NCBI RefSeq assembly: GCF_030690725.1
Contig: NZ_JAUYGD010000013.1
Location: forward strand, 1 to 61,728
DNA: 61,728 nt
Source: Pseudomonas sp.
GTDB lineage: Bacteria; Pseudomonadota; Gammaproteobacteria; Pseudomonadales; Pseudomonadaceae
Reading direction: 5' to 3'
The notes below the pieces were generated by a model that was not told the DNA's origin, ran no database searches, and worked only from the letters and a program-made list of their open reading frames with translations. Shown here one piece after another: positions 29,370 to 38,106 of this stretch. Every line of letters starts with the position of its first letter. Within the stretch, counting starts at the first letter, position 1. A program made the translations under genes and the position numbers.

Positions 29370-29998
29370 GCCTTGTCCTCGCCCATGTCGACGTCACGAT
29401 CGCCCTGAACCACTTCCACCAGGCGAATCGCCTCCTGCTCCATGCCGACCACCAGCTCATCGACGCGGCGTTGCAGGTAACGGTGGAAGAACAGTGCCGG
29501 AATGGCCACCATCAGACCTGCCGCCGTGGTGATCAGCGCCTTGGAAATACCGCCAGCGAGCAAGGATGCATTGGCCATGCCCGAGCCCATAAAGGAGCTG
29601 AAGATTTCGATCATGCCCAGCACCGTACCGAGCAAACCCAGCAGCGGCGCGATACCGGCGATGGTGCCCAGGGCATTTAGGTAGCGTTCCAGGTCGTGAA
29701 TCACCCGGGCCGCGGCTTCCTGAATGCACTCTTTCATGATCTCGCGACCATGCTTGGAGTTGGCCAGGCCAGCGGCGAGGATCTGCCCCAGCGGCGAGTT
29801 GGCGCGCAGCTCCTTGAGCTTCTGGTTATTGAGTTTTTTATCCTTGATCCACTTCCACACCTGACCGAGCAGGTTGGGTGGCGTAATGCGGCTCGGCCGC
29901 AGCGTCCACAGGCGTTCGGCAATAATGCCGGCCGCAGCGATAGAACACAGAATGATTGGCAGCATCATCCAGCCGCCAGCTTTAACCAGTTCCCACAC
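29366..29998 (-). CDS. exbB: ExbB/TolQ/MotA family proton-channel protein
   Basis: A 210-residue protein with three transmembrane segments (about 8-28, 110-135 and 150-170). The segment GIAPLLGLLGTVLGMIEIF is the MotA/TolQ/ExbB signature. It starts at a GTG (29998) behind AGGGG and heads a run of overlapping genes through exbD, lpxK, YcaR/Trm112-like, kdsB, phosphatase and murB. Confidence 0.9.
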   Translation of the reverse strand: MWELVKAGGWMMLPIILCSIAAAGIIAERLWTLRPSRITPPNLLGQVWKWIKDKKLNNQKLKELRANSPLGQILAAGLANSKHGREIMKECIQEAAARVIHDLERYLNALGTIAGIAPLLGLLGTVLGMIEIFSSFMGSGMANASLLAGGISKALITTAAGLMVAIPALFFHRYLQRRVDELVVGMEQEAIRLVEVVQGDRDVDMGEDKA

Positions 29999-30070
29999 GG
30001 TGGCAGATCCCCTTCACAAAAGTGGCGCCACTCTAGCATAGGGTCGCGGCCTCGCCGACCGCCGCCGTTC

Positions 30071-32293
30071 TCATTTTTCCCGCCAAAAACGTGCGTGGTC
30101 GCGCAAACTCTGCGCCTGTTCGAATGCGCCCAGGCGAATCCGCACCGCACCGTGCTGAGCCGTGTCATAGGGCTGCGCCGCCACCGCGCGATAACGTGCC
30201 ATAACCTCGGCATGTGGATGACCAAAGCTGTTGTGCGCACCACGGGAGATCAACACAGCAGCCGGTTTAACCTGTGCCAGCAACGCCGCCGATGACGAGC
30301 TGCGGCTGCCGTGATGGGGCGCCAGTAACCATTGTGCGGGCATCGCCAGGGCGCTGTTGAGCAAGGCCCGCTCAGCCTGGCTATCGATATCACCGGTCAA
30401 CCACAACCGTTCGCCATTGGCCGCAATACGCAACACGCAGGACGCTTGATTGCCAGTGGCTGCGTCGGCCCATTGCCAGGTACTGAAGTGCACGCCATCC
30501 CACTGCCAATCCTCACGGCTGCAGGCTTCGGCAGCAAGCGAACGCGCCAGCTTAGCGGGTTCGCCACTGAGTACGCGCCGGACCGGCAGGCCACGCGAAA
30601 TCGCCACAGCGCCACCGGCGTGATCGTTATCGGCATGACTGATCAGCAGCAGATCAAGCCCACGCACATCCAGGGCGCGCAGCGATGGCAGTACCACCCG
30701 CTCACCGGTATCGAACTCGCCAAAGCGCGGCCCGGCGTCATACAGCAGATCATGCCCCTGGGTGCGCACCAGTACCGCCAGGCCCTGGCCGACATCCAGC
30801 ATCCACACCTCGGCTCGTCCGTATTCAGGACGCTGCTGCGGGCTAAATAACAAGGGCAGTAGCAATAACGCGCCCAGGCTACGCATCGGCAAGGCGGCCG
30901 GTAATAGCAACACCAGCGCGCCAAGCGCCACCAGCAGCCAAGCCCAAAATGGCAAGGCGCTGGGCAACCAGGCTGGCAGCCATAAGGCCAATTGGATAAG
31001 CAGAGAGAACAGCAGGTCTAACACCCAGCCTGCCGCCCAAAGCAGCGCAGCCCCCACTCCAGGCAAGGGCAGCAATAGCGTACCGAGCAATGCCAGCGGC
31101 ACCACCAATAACCCCACCACTGGCACAGCCACCAGATTAGCCAAGGGGCCACTGGCACTCACCGGCAAACCGAGGGCCAGCAATAACGGCAGCAAACCAA
31201 TGGCCATAGCCCATTGCGCGCGCAACAAGGTGCCCCACCAGGGCCAAGCGCCGAGCCGACCACTGAAGATCAGGATCAGCAGCATCACCGCGCCAAAGGA
31301 CAACCAGAAACCCGGCTGCACGCTGGCCAACGGCTCACCCAGCAACACCGCAAGCAGTGCCAGCAACACCGGCAGCCACACGCCCAGATGGCGAAAGCGC
31401 CAGCGCCAGAGCAGCACCAGGCCGACCATCACAGAGGCGCGCTGCACCGGCACATCAAAGCCGGCCAATAACCCATAAGCCAATGCCCCGATAAAGCCCA
31501 ACACACAGGCGCAGGGCAACCAAGGCCAGCTGCGTGGCCAAAGGCCCAGGCGCGCCAAGCCGGCAACCAGGCCATATAACAGCGCCGCCAGCAGACCGAT
31601 ATGCTGGCCAGAAATAACCATCAGATGCACCGTGCCGGTGTTCTGCAGCACCTGCCAATCTGCCGTCGACAACCCCGAATCGTCACCCAACACCAGGGCC
31701 GCCAAGGCGCCTTCGCGGCCATGCGCGGGGGTTGCCAAGAGCTGCTGACGCAAGCGGTCGCGCCAGGCTCCAGCTCCACTGGCAGGGGCAATCAGTTCGC
31801 CACTTTTCACCGTACCCGTGGCGCCGATACGCTGCGCCAGCAGCCAGGCTTCGTAATCGAATGCTTGAGGATTGACCAGACCATGGGGGCGCTTGAGCCG
31901 TACTGCCAGGCGCCAGGTTTCACCGGCGCGCACGGCAGGCCCGCCATACCAGGCCAGACGCAAACGCGCGGGGAGTTTGCCGCGACGGGAAACCGCCTGC
32001 TCCAGCTGAAAGCGCACCACGCCCTCGCCCACCTCGGGCAGGCCGACCACCTGCCCTTGCAGCCACAAGGTCCGCGCATCCAATTGCCGCGCCAGGCGAT
32101 CATCCAGCGCCCACTGCGCCGATACGCACGCCCAGGTGAAGCCAAATAGAAACAAGGCGATGGGATAACTGCGAAACGGCAACAGCATCAAACCGGCGAC
32201 CGGCAAAACAGCCAGCAACCAGAACGGTGGCAAAACCGGAAGGAAGCGCAACACCAGCAGCCCGGCCACCAGTGCAAAAATCCCTGTGCGCAT
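30071..32293 (-). CDS. comEC: ComEC/Rec2 family DNA internalisation protein
   Basis: A 740-residue polytopic protein. A DUF4131 N-terminal region (about 1-180) is followed by a Competence transmembrane domain (about 190-480) and a C-terminal metallo-beta-lactamase domain with SHADNDHAGGA and LLAPHHGSRSS. It is predicted to bring single-stranded DNA across the inner membrane in natural transformation. The ATG at 32293 has GGAG upstream. The gene ends about 70 bp before exbB. Intact and full length. Confidence 0.92.
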   Translation of the reverse strand: MRTGIFALVAGLLVLRFLPVLPPFWLLAVLPVAGLMLLPFRSYPIALFLFGFTWACVSAQWALDDRLARQLDARTLWLQGQVVGLPEVGEGVVRFQLEQAVSRRGKLPARLRLAWYGGPAVRAGETWRLAVRLKRPHGLVNPQAFDYEAWLLAQRIGATGTVKSGELIAPASGAGAWRDRLRQQLLATPAHGREGALAALVLGDDSGLSTADWQVLQNTGTVHLMVISGQHIGLLAALLYGLVAGLARLGLWPRSWPWLPCACVLGFIGALAYGLLAGFDVPVQRASVMVGLVLLWRWRFRHLGVWLPVLLALLAVLLGEPLASVQPGFWLSFGAVMLLILIFSGRLGAWPWWGTLLRAQWAMAIGLLPLLLALGLPVSASGPLANLVAVPVVGLLVVPLALLGTLLLPLPGVGAALLWAAGWVLDLLFSLLIQLALWLPAWLPSALPFWAWLLVALGALVLLLPAALPMRSLGALLLLPLLFSPQQRPEYGRAEVWMLDVGQGLAVLVRTQGHDLLYDAGPRFGEFDTGERVVLPSLRALDVRGLDLLLISHADNDHAGGAVAISRGLPVRRVLSGEPAKLARSLAAEACSREDWQWDGVHFSTWQWADAATGNQASCVLRIAANGERLWLTGDIDSQAERALLNSALAMPAQWLLAPHHGSRSSSSAALLAQVKPAAVLISRGAHNSFGHPHAEVMARYRAVAAQPYDTAQHGAVRIRLGAFEQAQSLRDHARFWREK

Positions 32294-32427
32294 AGACTCG
32301 CTCCGTGAGTCGAATACTGCATTTAACCCATCGATCAGCTTTTGCTTATTTGCTGTCACAAAGTGTGAAAGCAGGCTGTCATCAAAGGGTGCATAATGTC
32401 GGCGCTTTTACCCGTCAGAGAGCCTTC

Positions 32428-32961
32428 ATGCCGCGTCGTTTATTCAAGCGCTACATGCCCCACCCAGACCGCATCAAGGGCAATAAATCCCTGCGCTTTC
32501 TGGGCAGCCTGATCCACGATCCCAACCTCTGGCACCTCAACCGCCATTCTGTGTCACGCGCCATGGCCATTGGCCTGTTCTGGGCGATGATTCCCATGCC
32601 TCTGCAAATGTTAGCGGCAGCGGCCGTTGCCGTACCGGCGCGGGGCAATCTGCCCATCTCGGTCGGGCTGGTCTGGCTGACCAACCCCATCACCATGCCC
32701 GCCGTGTTTTACTGCAACTACAAGGTAGGGGCCTGGCTAATGGGCACCCCAGCGATGCACATGCCAGATAACATCAGCCTGGCCTGGGTTGGGCAAATGC
32801 TGCAAACCCACTGGCAGCCGCTTTATCTCGGCTCTCTGGCGTTAGCTATTCTGCTTGCGCTCGTGGGCTATTTCGGCACCAACGCTTACTGGCGCTGGTG
32901 GGTGCGGCACAACTGGCGCAAACGCCAGGAAAAACGCCGGCAGCGCGACGCGCAACACTGA
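32428..32961 (+). CDS. DUF2062 family membrane protein
   Basis: A 177-residue protein with two to three hydrophobic segments (FWAMIPMPLQMLAAAAVAV, ISVGLVWLTNPITMPAVF, and a C-terminal LGSLALAILLALVGYFG) and a very basic tail (KRQEKRRQRD). This matches the DUF2062 family, of unknown function, often found beside comEC or exbB-type genes in pseudomonads. It is divergent from comEC. Followed by a strong terminator. Confidence 0.88.
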   Translation: MPRRLFKRYMPHPDRIKGNKSLRFLGSLIHDPNLWHLNRHSVSRAMAIGLFWAMIPMPLQMLAAAAVAVPARGNLPISVGLVWLTNPITMPAVFYCNYKVGAWLMGTPAMHMPDNISLAWVGQMLQTHWQPLYLGSLALAILLALVGYFGTNAYWRWWVRHNWRKRQEKRRQRDAQH

Positions 32962-32964
32962 AAC

Positions 32965-32995
32965 AAAAAAGCCGTTACTGAGTAACGGCTTTTTT
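32965..32995. terminator. Bidirectional terminator after the DUF2062 gene and lolE
   Basis: AAAAAAGCCGTTAC-tga-GTAACGGCTTTTTT is a perfect stem with U-tracts on both strands, placed between convergent genes. Confidence 0.92.
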
Positions 32996-33012
32996 GTTTC
33001 TGCCAGCGTAGC

Positions 33013-34257
33013 TTATTCGTAACGCAGCGCATCGGCCGGCTGAATCTTCGCGGCCCGCCAGGACGGGTAGACGGTGGCCAGAAAGCTCAGACTGAACGCC
33101 GCGCCACAGATCAGCAGCACATCAGACAGCAGCAACTCCGACGGCAGGTTGCTGATGAAGTACACATCCGAACTCATCACCTGCTGGCCGCTCAAGCGCT
33201 CGATCCAGCCCACCAGCTGACTGACATTCAGCGCCGCGAGAATCCCCAGCACAGCACCGATCACCGTACCGATCACGCCGATCACAGTGCCTTGCACCAT
33301 AAAGATGCCCATGATCTGCCCCGGCGTCGCGCCCAGGGTGCGCAGAATGGCGATATCCGCGCCCTTGTCTGCCACCACCATGATCAGCGTGGCAATGATA
33401 TTGAAGGCCGCCACGGCGACGATCAGCAGCAGCAGCAGACCGATCATGGTCTTTTCCATTTTCATCGCACTGAACAGGCTGCCCTGAGTCAGGGTCCAGT
33501 CTGCGGAGCTGTAACCTGCACCCAGCTCTCCGACAATCTGCGCGGCCACTTGCGGCGCTTGATACAGATCTTGCAGTTTCAGCCGCACGCTTTGCACCTG
33601 GCCCGGCTGCATGCGCTGGATATGCGCCGCGTCGGCGACATGGATCAACGCCAGCGAGCTATCCAGCTCGGCGCCAACCTTGAAGATGCCAACCACGTTA
33701 AGGCGCTGCATGCGCGGGCTGATCCCGCCCGGCACGCTGCTCAGTTCCGGCACGATCAGCGCCAGCTTGTCGCCCACCCGCAGCTGGAAGCGCCGCGCGG
33801 TGATCTCGCCGAGCACCACACCAAACTCACCCTCGCGCAAATCGCTCAGGCGGCCTTGCTGCATATGCTTGTCGATGATCGACACCTGCGGCTCCAACGC
33901 CGGATCGACGCCGTGCAACTGCACCGGCTGCATTGCACCGCGCACCGAGAGCATGCCTTCGAGCTCGGCAAACGGCACTGCAGCAACCACCTGCGGATTG
34001 TTCTTCGCGGCAGCGGCGACCTGCTGCCAGTTATCCAGCGGTTGGCTGCCGGAAATGCTGGCATGCGGCACCATGCCAAGAATGCGCGTGCTCATTTCCT
34101 TCTGGAAACCGTTCATCACCGACAGCACCACGATCATGGCCAACACGCCCAAGGCCAGGCCGATCATCGAGGTCATCGAGATAAAGGAAATAAAGTGGTT
34201 GCGCCGCTTGGCTCCGGTATAGCGGATACCGATAAAGATACTCAGCGGACGAAACAT
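33013..34257 (-). CDS. lolE: Lipoprotein-releasing ABC permease LolE (LolC/E family)
   Basis: A 414-residue inner-membrane permease with an N-terminal transmembrane helix ([19 protein letters not shown]), a periplasmic MacB-like domain and three C-terminal helices ([20 protein letters not shown] and others). It forms the LolCDE exporter that releases outer-membrane lipoproteins to LolA. It is a close paralogue of the gene at 34978; the two share MFRPL.(V/I)FIG.RYT.AKRRNHF at the start. The ATG overlaps the lolD stop by one base (TGATG). Confidence 0.92.
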   Translation of the reverse strand: MFRPLSIFIGIRYTGAKRRNHFISFISMTSMIGLALGVLAMIVVLSVMNGFQKEMSTRILGMVPHASISGSQPLDNWQQVAAAAKNNPQVVAAVPFAELEGMLSVRGAMQPVQLHGVDPALEPQVSIIDKHMQQGRLSDLREGEFGVVLGEITARRFQLRVGDKLALIVPELSSVPGGISPRMQRLNVVGIFKVGAELDSSLALIHVADAAHIQRMQPGQVQSVRLKLQDLYQAPQVAAQIVGELGAGYSSADWTLTQGSLFSAMKMEKTMIGLLLLLIVAVAAFNIIATLIMVVADKGADIAILRTLGATPGQIMGIFMVQGTVIGVIGTVIGAVLGILAALNVSQLVGWIERLSGQQVMSSDVYFISNLPSELLLSDVLLICGAAFSLSFLATVYPSWRAAKIQPADALRYE

Positions 34258-34985
34258 CAGGCGGCCACCAGCTTGCCGTCTTCCAGACGCAGGATGCGAT
34301 CCATCTGCTGGGCCAGCGCCATGTCGTGGGTCACCACCAGAAAGGCGGTCTGCGACGAGCTACTCAGCTCTTTCATCAGGTCCTGAATGCCTTGCGCGGT
34401 GTGGTGATCAAGGTTGCCGGTGGGCTCATCGAGCAGTACCAGGCCAGGCTGATTGACCAGGGCGCGAGCGATGGCCACGCGCTGACGCTCACCGCCGGAC
34501 AGCTCCGAGGGTTTGTGCGCCAGGCGATGGCCGAGGCCAACACGTTCCAGCAGCGCCGTGGCGCGTTGACGCGCTTCACTGATCGGCGTGCGGCCAATCA
34601 GCAGCGGCATGCAGACGTTCTCCAGCGCGGTGAACTCCGGCAGCAGGTGGTGAAACTGGTAAACGAAACCCAGTGCACGGTTACGCAGCAGACCGCGCTG
34701 CTTTTCATTCAGCGCCGACAATTCCTCGCCAGCCAGCCAGACGCTGCCGGTGCTCGGCGTATCCAGGCCGCCGAGCATATTCAGCAAGGTACTCTTGCCC
34801 GAGCCGGAGCTGCCAACAATCGCCACGCGCTCGCCGGGGTGCAGCTCCAGCTGCAGGTCCTGCAGCACCACCACCGATTGCGGGCCCTCGTCGTAGCTTT
34901 TACCGAGGTTGCGACAACTCAACACTGCACGATCTTGCATAACCGAATCACTCATAACCTGATCATTCATAACCTGATCACTCAT
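34257..34985 (-). CDS. lolD: Lipoprotein-releasing ABC ATPase LolD with repeated start region
   Basis: The ATPase of the LolCDE exporter. Walker A is [10 protein letters not shown], the signature is LSGGERQR, and Walker B is [12 protein letters not shown]. As annotated it is 242 residues from the ATG at 34985, which overlaps the lolC stop by 8 bp. The first 15 residues are three copies of M-x-D-x-V encoded by 15-bp repeats, so ATGs occur in frame at 34985, 34970, 34955 and 34940. The last gives [16 protein letters not shown], which aligns with the usual LolD start, and may be the real one. Confidence 0.93.
   Translation of the reverse strand: MSDQVMNDQVMSDSVMQDRAVLSCRNLGKSYDEGPQSVVVLQDLQLELHPGERVAIVGSSGSGKSTLLNMLGGLDTPSTGSVWLAGEELSALNEKQRGLLRNRALGFVYQFHHLLPEFTALENVCMPLLIGRTPISEARQRATALLERVGLGHRLAHKPSELSGGERQRVAIARALVNQPGLVLLDEPTGNLDHHTAQGIQDLMKELSSSSQTAFLVVTHDMALAQQMDRILRLEDGKLVAA
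34938..34985 (-). repeat. 15-bp tandem repeat at the lolD start
   Basis: Plus-strand CATAACCTGATCATT-type units begin at 34938, 34953, 34968 and 34983. Each unit contains an ATG on the minus strand, in the lolD frame. Because the unit is a multiple of three, gain or loss of a copy changes the number of N-terminal residues without a frameshift. Confidence 0.85.
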
Positions 34986-36243
34986 AACGTAGCGCCTCCG
35001 CGGGCTGGGTACGCGCCGCGCGCCAGGCCGGGTACAGGGTGGCGAAGAAACTTAGAATCAACGCCGCGCCGCAGACCAGCAGCACGTCCGCCAGCATCAA
35101 CTGCGATGGCAGGTAGTCGATGAAATACACATCGGCATTGAGGAATTTGATCCCCAACAGCCCTTCCAGCGCGGCAATCGCACTGCTGATATTCAATGCG
35201 GCCAGACAGCCCAGCACCGCGCCAATCGCCGTACCGAACACACCGATCACCGTGCCTTGGACCATAAAGATCGCCATGATCTGCCGCGGCGTCGCGCCCA
35301 AGGTGCGCAGAATGGCGATATCGCCCTTCTTGTCGGTGACCACCATGACCAGGGTGGAGATGATGTTGAACGCAGCCACTGCGACGATCAGCAACAGCAG
35401 CAGGCCAATCATCGCCTTCTCCATGCGGATCGCCTGGTACAGGTTGCCGTGGGTACGGGTCCAGTCGCGGGCGTAGTAATCGCCCTCGCCCAAAGTCTGC
35501 GCCAGCGCCCAGGCAGTGCGTGGGGCTTCGAACAGGTCGGCGAATTTCAGGCGAATGCCCTGCACCTGATCGGCCTGCCAACGCTGCAAGCGCGCCAGAT
35601 CCTGTACATGGGTCAGGGCTAGGTGACCGTCGATCTCACCGGCACCAACGTGGAAGATGCCCACTACGGTAAAGCGCTTGAGCCGTGGAAACATGCCGGC
35701 TGGAGTAACCGTCACTTCCGGGGCAACAAAGGTGACCTTGTCACCCAGGTCGACGCCGAGTTTGGCTGCGGCCTTGGCGCCCAGCACCATGCCGAACTCG
35801 CCGGGCTTAAGGGCATCCAGCGAACCCTTGCCACCATCTTCAGGCTTGAAGAAATTGCCGATGATCGAGACCTTGGCTTCTTCCAGCGGGTCGACCGCAT
35901 TGATCAGCACTTTCTGCACCTTGCCGTCGTTGGTCAGCAGGCCCTGCATCTGGCTAAAGGGCGCAACCGCAAGCACCTGCGGGTTGCTCTGCGCCTTGTC
36001 CGCAAGGCTGCGCCAATCCTTGATCGGCGTGGCGCTCTCGACCGTGGCATGCGGCACCATGCCGAGCACGCGGGTGCGCATTTCATGGTCGAAGCCATTC
36101 ATCACCGACAGCACCAGAATCATCACCAGCACACCAAGTGCCAGCCCGATCATCGAAGTCAGGGAAATAAAGGATACGAAGTGGTTGCGACGCTTGGCCC
36201 GCGTGTAGCGCGTGCCGATAAATACGAACAGAGGTCTGAACAT
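34978..36243 (-). CDS. lolC: Lipoprotein-releasing ABC permease LolC
   Basis: A 421-residue permease of the same fold as LolE, with an N-terminal helix, a large periplasmic domain, and C-terminal helices starting [20 protein letters not shown]. It is first in the lolC-lolD-lolE operon. The stop codon sits inside the first copy of the 15-bp repeat that starts lolD. The promoter should lie in the 94 bp before the PilZ gene; no clear one was picked. Confidence 0.92.
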   Translation of the reverse strand: MFRPLFVFIGTRYTRAKRRNHFVSFISLTSMIGLALGVLVMILVLSVMNGFDHEMRTRVLGMVPHATVESATPIKDWRSLADKAQSNPQVLAVAPFSQMQGLLTNDGKVQKVLINAVDPLEEAKVSIIGNFFKPEDGGKGSLDALKPGEFGMVLGAKAAAKLGVDLGDKVTFVAPEVTVTPAGMFPRLKRFTVVGIFHVGAGEIDGHLALTHVQDLARLQRWQADQVQGIRLKFADLFEAPRTAWALAQTLGEGDYYARDWTRTHGNLYQAIRMEKAMIGLLLLLIVAVAAFNIISTLVMVVTDKKGDIAILRTLGATPRQIMAIFMVQGTVIGVFGTAIGAVLGCLAALNISSAIAALEGLLGIKFLNADVYFIDYLPSQLMLADVLLVCGAALILSFFATLYPAWRAARTQPAEALRYE

Positions 36244-36337
36244 GTCGGGGCTGATTCGAGGGAAAAAGAAACGTCCTTGTGGCGGGGCTTGGCGAGCAGC
36301 CTTACACTCTGACCACTACTGCTGCCATGGGTTCGCC

Positions 36338-36919
36338 ATGCCGACTCAAGATGAAGATGATCGCCGCGAATACTATCGTATCGACGATACGATCGCACTG
36401 GAATTCACCCTACTCTCGGGCGCAGAAGCCCTGGCCAGTGACGAGCTTCACGACAGCTCCCCGCTGTTCAACCTGCTCAGCGATCTGCACCTGATGGACT
36501 TCGAGTCGCAGCATCTGCTGCGGCACATCACCGAACGTGATCGCACCCTGGCCAATTACCTCAAGGTCATGAACAAGCGCATCGACCTGCTCGGTCAGGC
36601 CGTGGCGCAGAGCCTGTTGCGCGAAATCGGTACGCCGCGCAAGGTCAGCCTGTCCGAGGGCGGCGTCAGCTTCAATAACCCTCAACCCGTGGCAGCCGGC
36701 GCGCACCTGGCGGTAAAGATGGTGCTGATGCCACAGGCTTTGGGATTGCTGCTACGAGCCAAGGTGGTGCATTGCCAACCACTGCCCTCGCAGCAATTTG
36801 AGATTGGCGCGGAATTCGAAGCTGTGAGCGATGCCCAACGCCAATTGCTTGCCCGGCATATCCTGCAACGCCAGGCCCTGGAACGTCGCCAGGCCCGCGA
36901 GCAACCCCTGCAATCCTGA
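36338..36919 (+). CDS. PilZ domain protein with helical insertion
   Basis: A 193-residue cytoplasmic protein. RREYYRI at residues 9-15 contains RxxxR (R10, R14) of the PilZ cyclic di-GMP binding motif. The second motif normally reads (D/N)xSxxG, but here SLSEGG has Ser in the first position, so binding could be weak. About 100 residues, mostly helical (LLRHITERDRTLANYLKVMNKRIDLLGQAV), separate the two motifs. It is a probable c-di-GMP effector. It is divergent from lolC. Confidence 0.85.
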   Translation: MPTQDEDDRREYYRIDDTIALEFTLLSGAEALASDELHDSSPLFNLLSDLHLMDFESQHLLRHITERDRTLANYLKVMNKRIDLLGQAVAQSLLREIGTPRKVSLSEGGVSFNNPQPVAAGAHLAVKMVLMPQALGLLLRAKVVHCQPLPSQQFEIGAEFEAVSDAQRQLLARHILQRQALERRQAREQPLQS

Positions 36920-36931
36920 TAGCGAGCCACC

Positions 36932-37234
36932 ATGCCCCGCCTGTTTCTGCTTCTCGCCCTGCTCCTGCCTCTCGGTGCTGTCGCCGATACCCTGCAAATC
37001 CCTATCGGCCAGCAAGGTGGCGGCGAATTGCGCCTGCCGCAATTCGGCGAATCCCAGCGCGCGGTACTGGAGCGTTTCGGCCTGGCCGATGAAGAGCACC
37101 CCAGCGTTGGCAACCCACCGATCACCCGCTGGGATTACCGAGAATTTAGCGTCTATTTCGAGCATAAACACGTGATCAACAGCGTGCGCCATCACCAGCC
37201 CGGCGCCGCCCAGCCCGACAAGGAGCAACAGTGA
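36932..37234 (+). CDS. Small exported protein upstream of a phosphodiesterase
   Basis: A 100-residue protein with a signal peptide (MPRLFLLLALLLPLGAVA-DT). The mature part contains LRLPQFGESQRAVLERFGLADEE and PITRWDYREFSVYFEHKHVINS. I recognise it as a conserved pseudomonad hypothetical of the phosphodiesterase neighbourhood but cannot assign a function. It begins 12 bp after the PilZ gene and overlaps the next gene by 4 bp (GTGA), so it is translated in an operon with both. Confidence 0.8.
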   Translation: MPRLFLLLALLLPLGAVADTLQIPIGQQGGGELRLPQFGESQRAVLERFGLADEEHPSVGNPPITRWDYREFSVYFEHKHVINSVRHHQPGAAQPDKEQQ

Positions 37235-37947
37235 CAGTCATCTATGGACACCGCGGCGCCAAAGGCGAGGTGCCGGAAAACACCCTGGCCAGCTTCCAGC
37301 AATGCCTCAAACACGGCGTGCGCCGCTGCGAGCTGGACCTGCACCTGTCGCGCGATGGCGAGCTGATGGTGATTCACGACCCAACGCTCAAGCGCACCAC
37401 CGGCCATCGTGGCAAGGTCGTCGAGCATGACGCCGCCGAACTGGTGACCTATGACGCCCGTAAAGGTGGCCCTGGCGCCGTCACGCCCTGCCCGATCCCA
37501 CGGCTGGAAGAGCTGTTCCAGCACTGCGATTTCGAGCACTGGCAGCTGGAAGTCAAAAGCGCCTCGAAGGTTCGCTCGGCGCGGATGGTCAAGGCGATTG
37601 CCGAACTGGCTGAACGCTACCAGCTGACAGACAAGGTCACCGTAACCTCCAGCTCACGCGAGGTGCTCGGCGCCCTGCAGCGCCTGACGCCGCACCTGCA
37701 GCGCGGCCTGGTCGCCGAATATGCCTGGCTTGATCCGCTGAAAGTCGCCAAGCATTACGGCTGCCACCTGCTCGCCCTGAACTGGACGCTGTGCACCCCG
37801 GAGCGCCTGCTCAAAGCGCAGAAAGCCGGCCTGCATGTCTCGGTGTGGACGGTCAACGAACCGGCGCTGATGCGCCGCCTGGCAGACTTCGGTGTGGACA
37901 GCATCATCACCGACTTCCCCGGCCTCGCCGTGGCGACTCTGGAATAA
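37231..37947 (+). CDS. Glycerophosphodiester phosphodiesterase family protein
   Basis: A 238-residue TIM-barrel enzyme of the GDPD family. YGHRGAKGEVPENTLASF carries the catalytic histidine and glutamate, ELDLHLSRDGELMVIHDP the second histidine and metal ligands, and WTVNEP and SIITDFPGL close the barrel. It hydrolyses glycerophosphodiesters to glycerol-3-phosphate and an alcohol. No signal peptide, so it is cytoplasmic. The GTG at 37231 follows AGGAG and overlaps the upstream stop. Confidence 0.92.
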   Translation: MTVIYGHRGAKGEVPENTLASFQQCLKHGVRRCELDLHLSRDGELMVIHDPTLKRTTGHRGKVVEHDAAELVTYDARKGGPGAVTPCPIPRLEELFQHCDFEHWQLEVKSASKVRSARMVKAIAELAERYQLTDKVTVTSSSREVLGALQRLTPHLQRGLVAEYAWLDPLKVAKHYGCHLLALNWTLCTPERLLKAQKAGLHVSVWTVNEPALMRRLADFGVDSIITDFPGLAVATLE

Positions 37948-37973
37948 CCATCGTGGATAGCTCCAGCTACAGA

Positions 37974-38009
37974 AACGAAAAAACCGGCCACAAGGGCCGG
38001 TTTTTCGTT
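37974..38009. terminator. Bidirectional terminator between the GDPD gene and sthA
   Basis: AACGAAAAAACCGGCC-acaag-GGCCGGTTTTTCGTT is an extended inverted repeat with U-tracts on both strands, between convergent genes. Confidence 0.9.
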
Positions 38010-38106
38010 AAGCCTGATCAGAAACTTTCGCGATTAGGCCAACGCCAGTCGCAGGAGTCGCTGAACGGGTTCTCCCCGGCCGGCTCAGGCCACCGGCCGG
38101 AGCCGC

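Noticed and set aside
38010..38106. A gene or RNA between the GDPD terminator and sthA
   Set aside because: Only short GC-rich inverted bits were seen, with no start or terminator.
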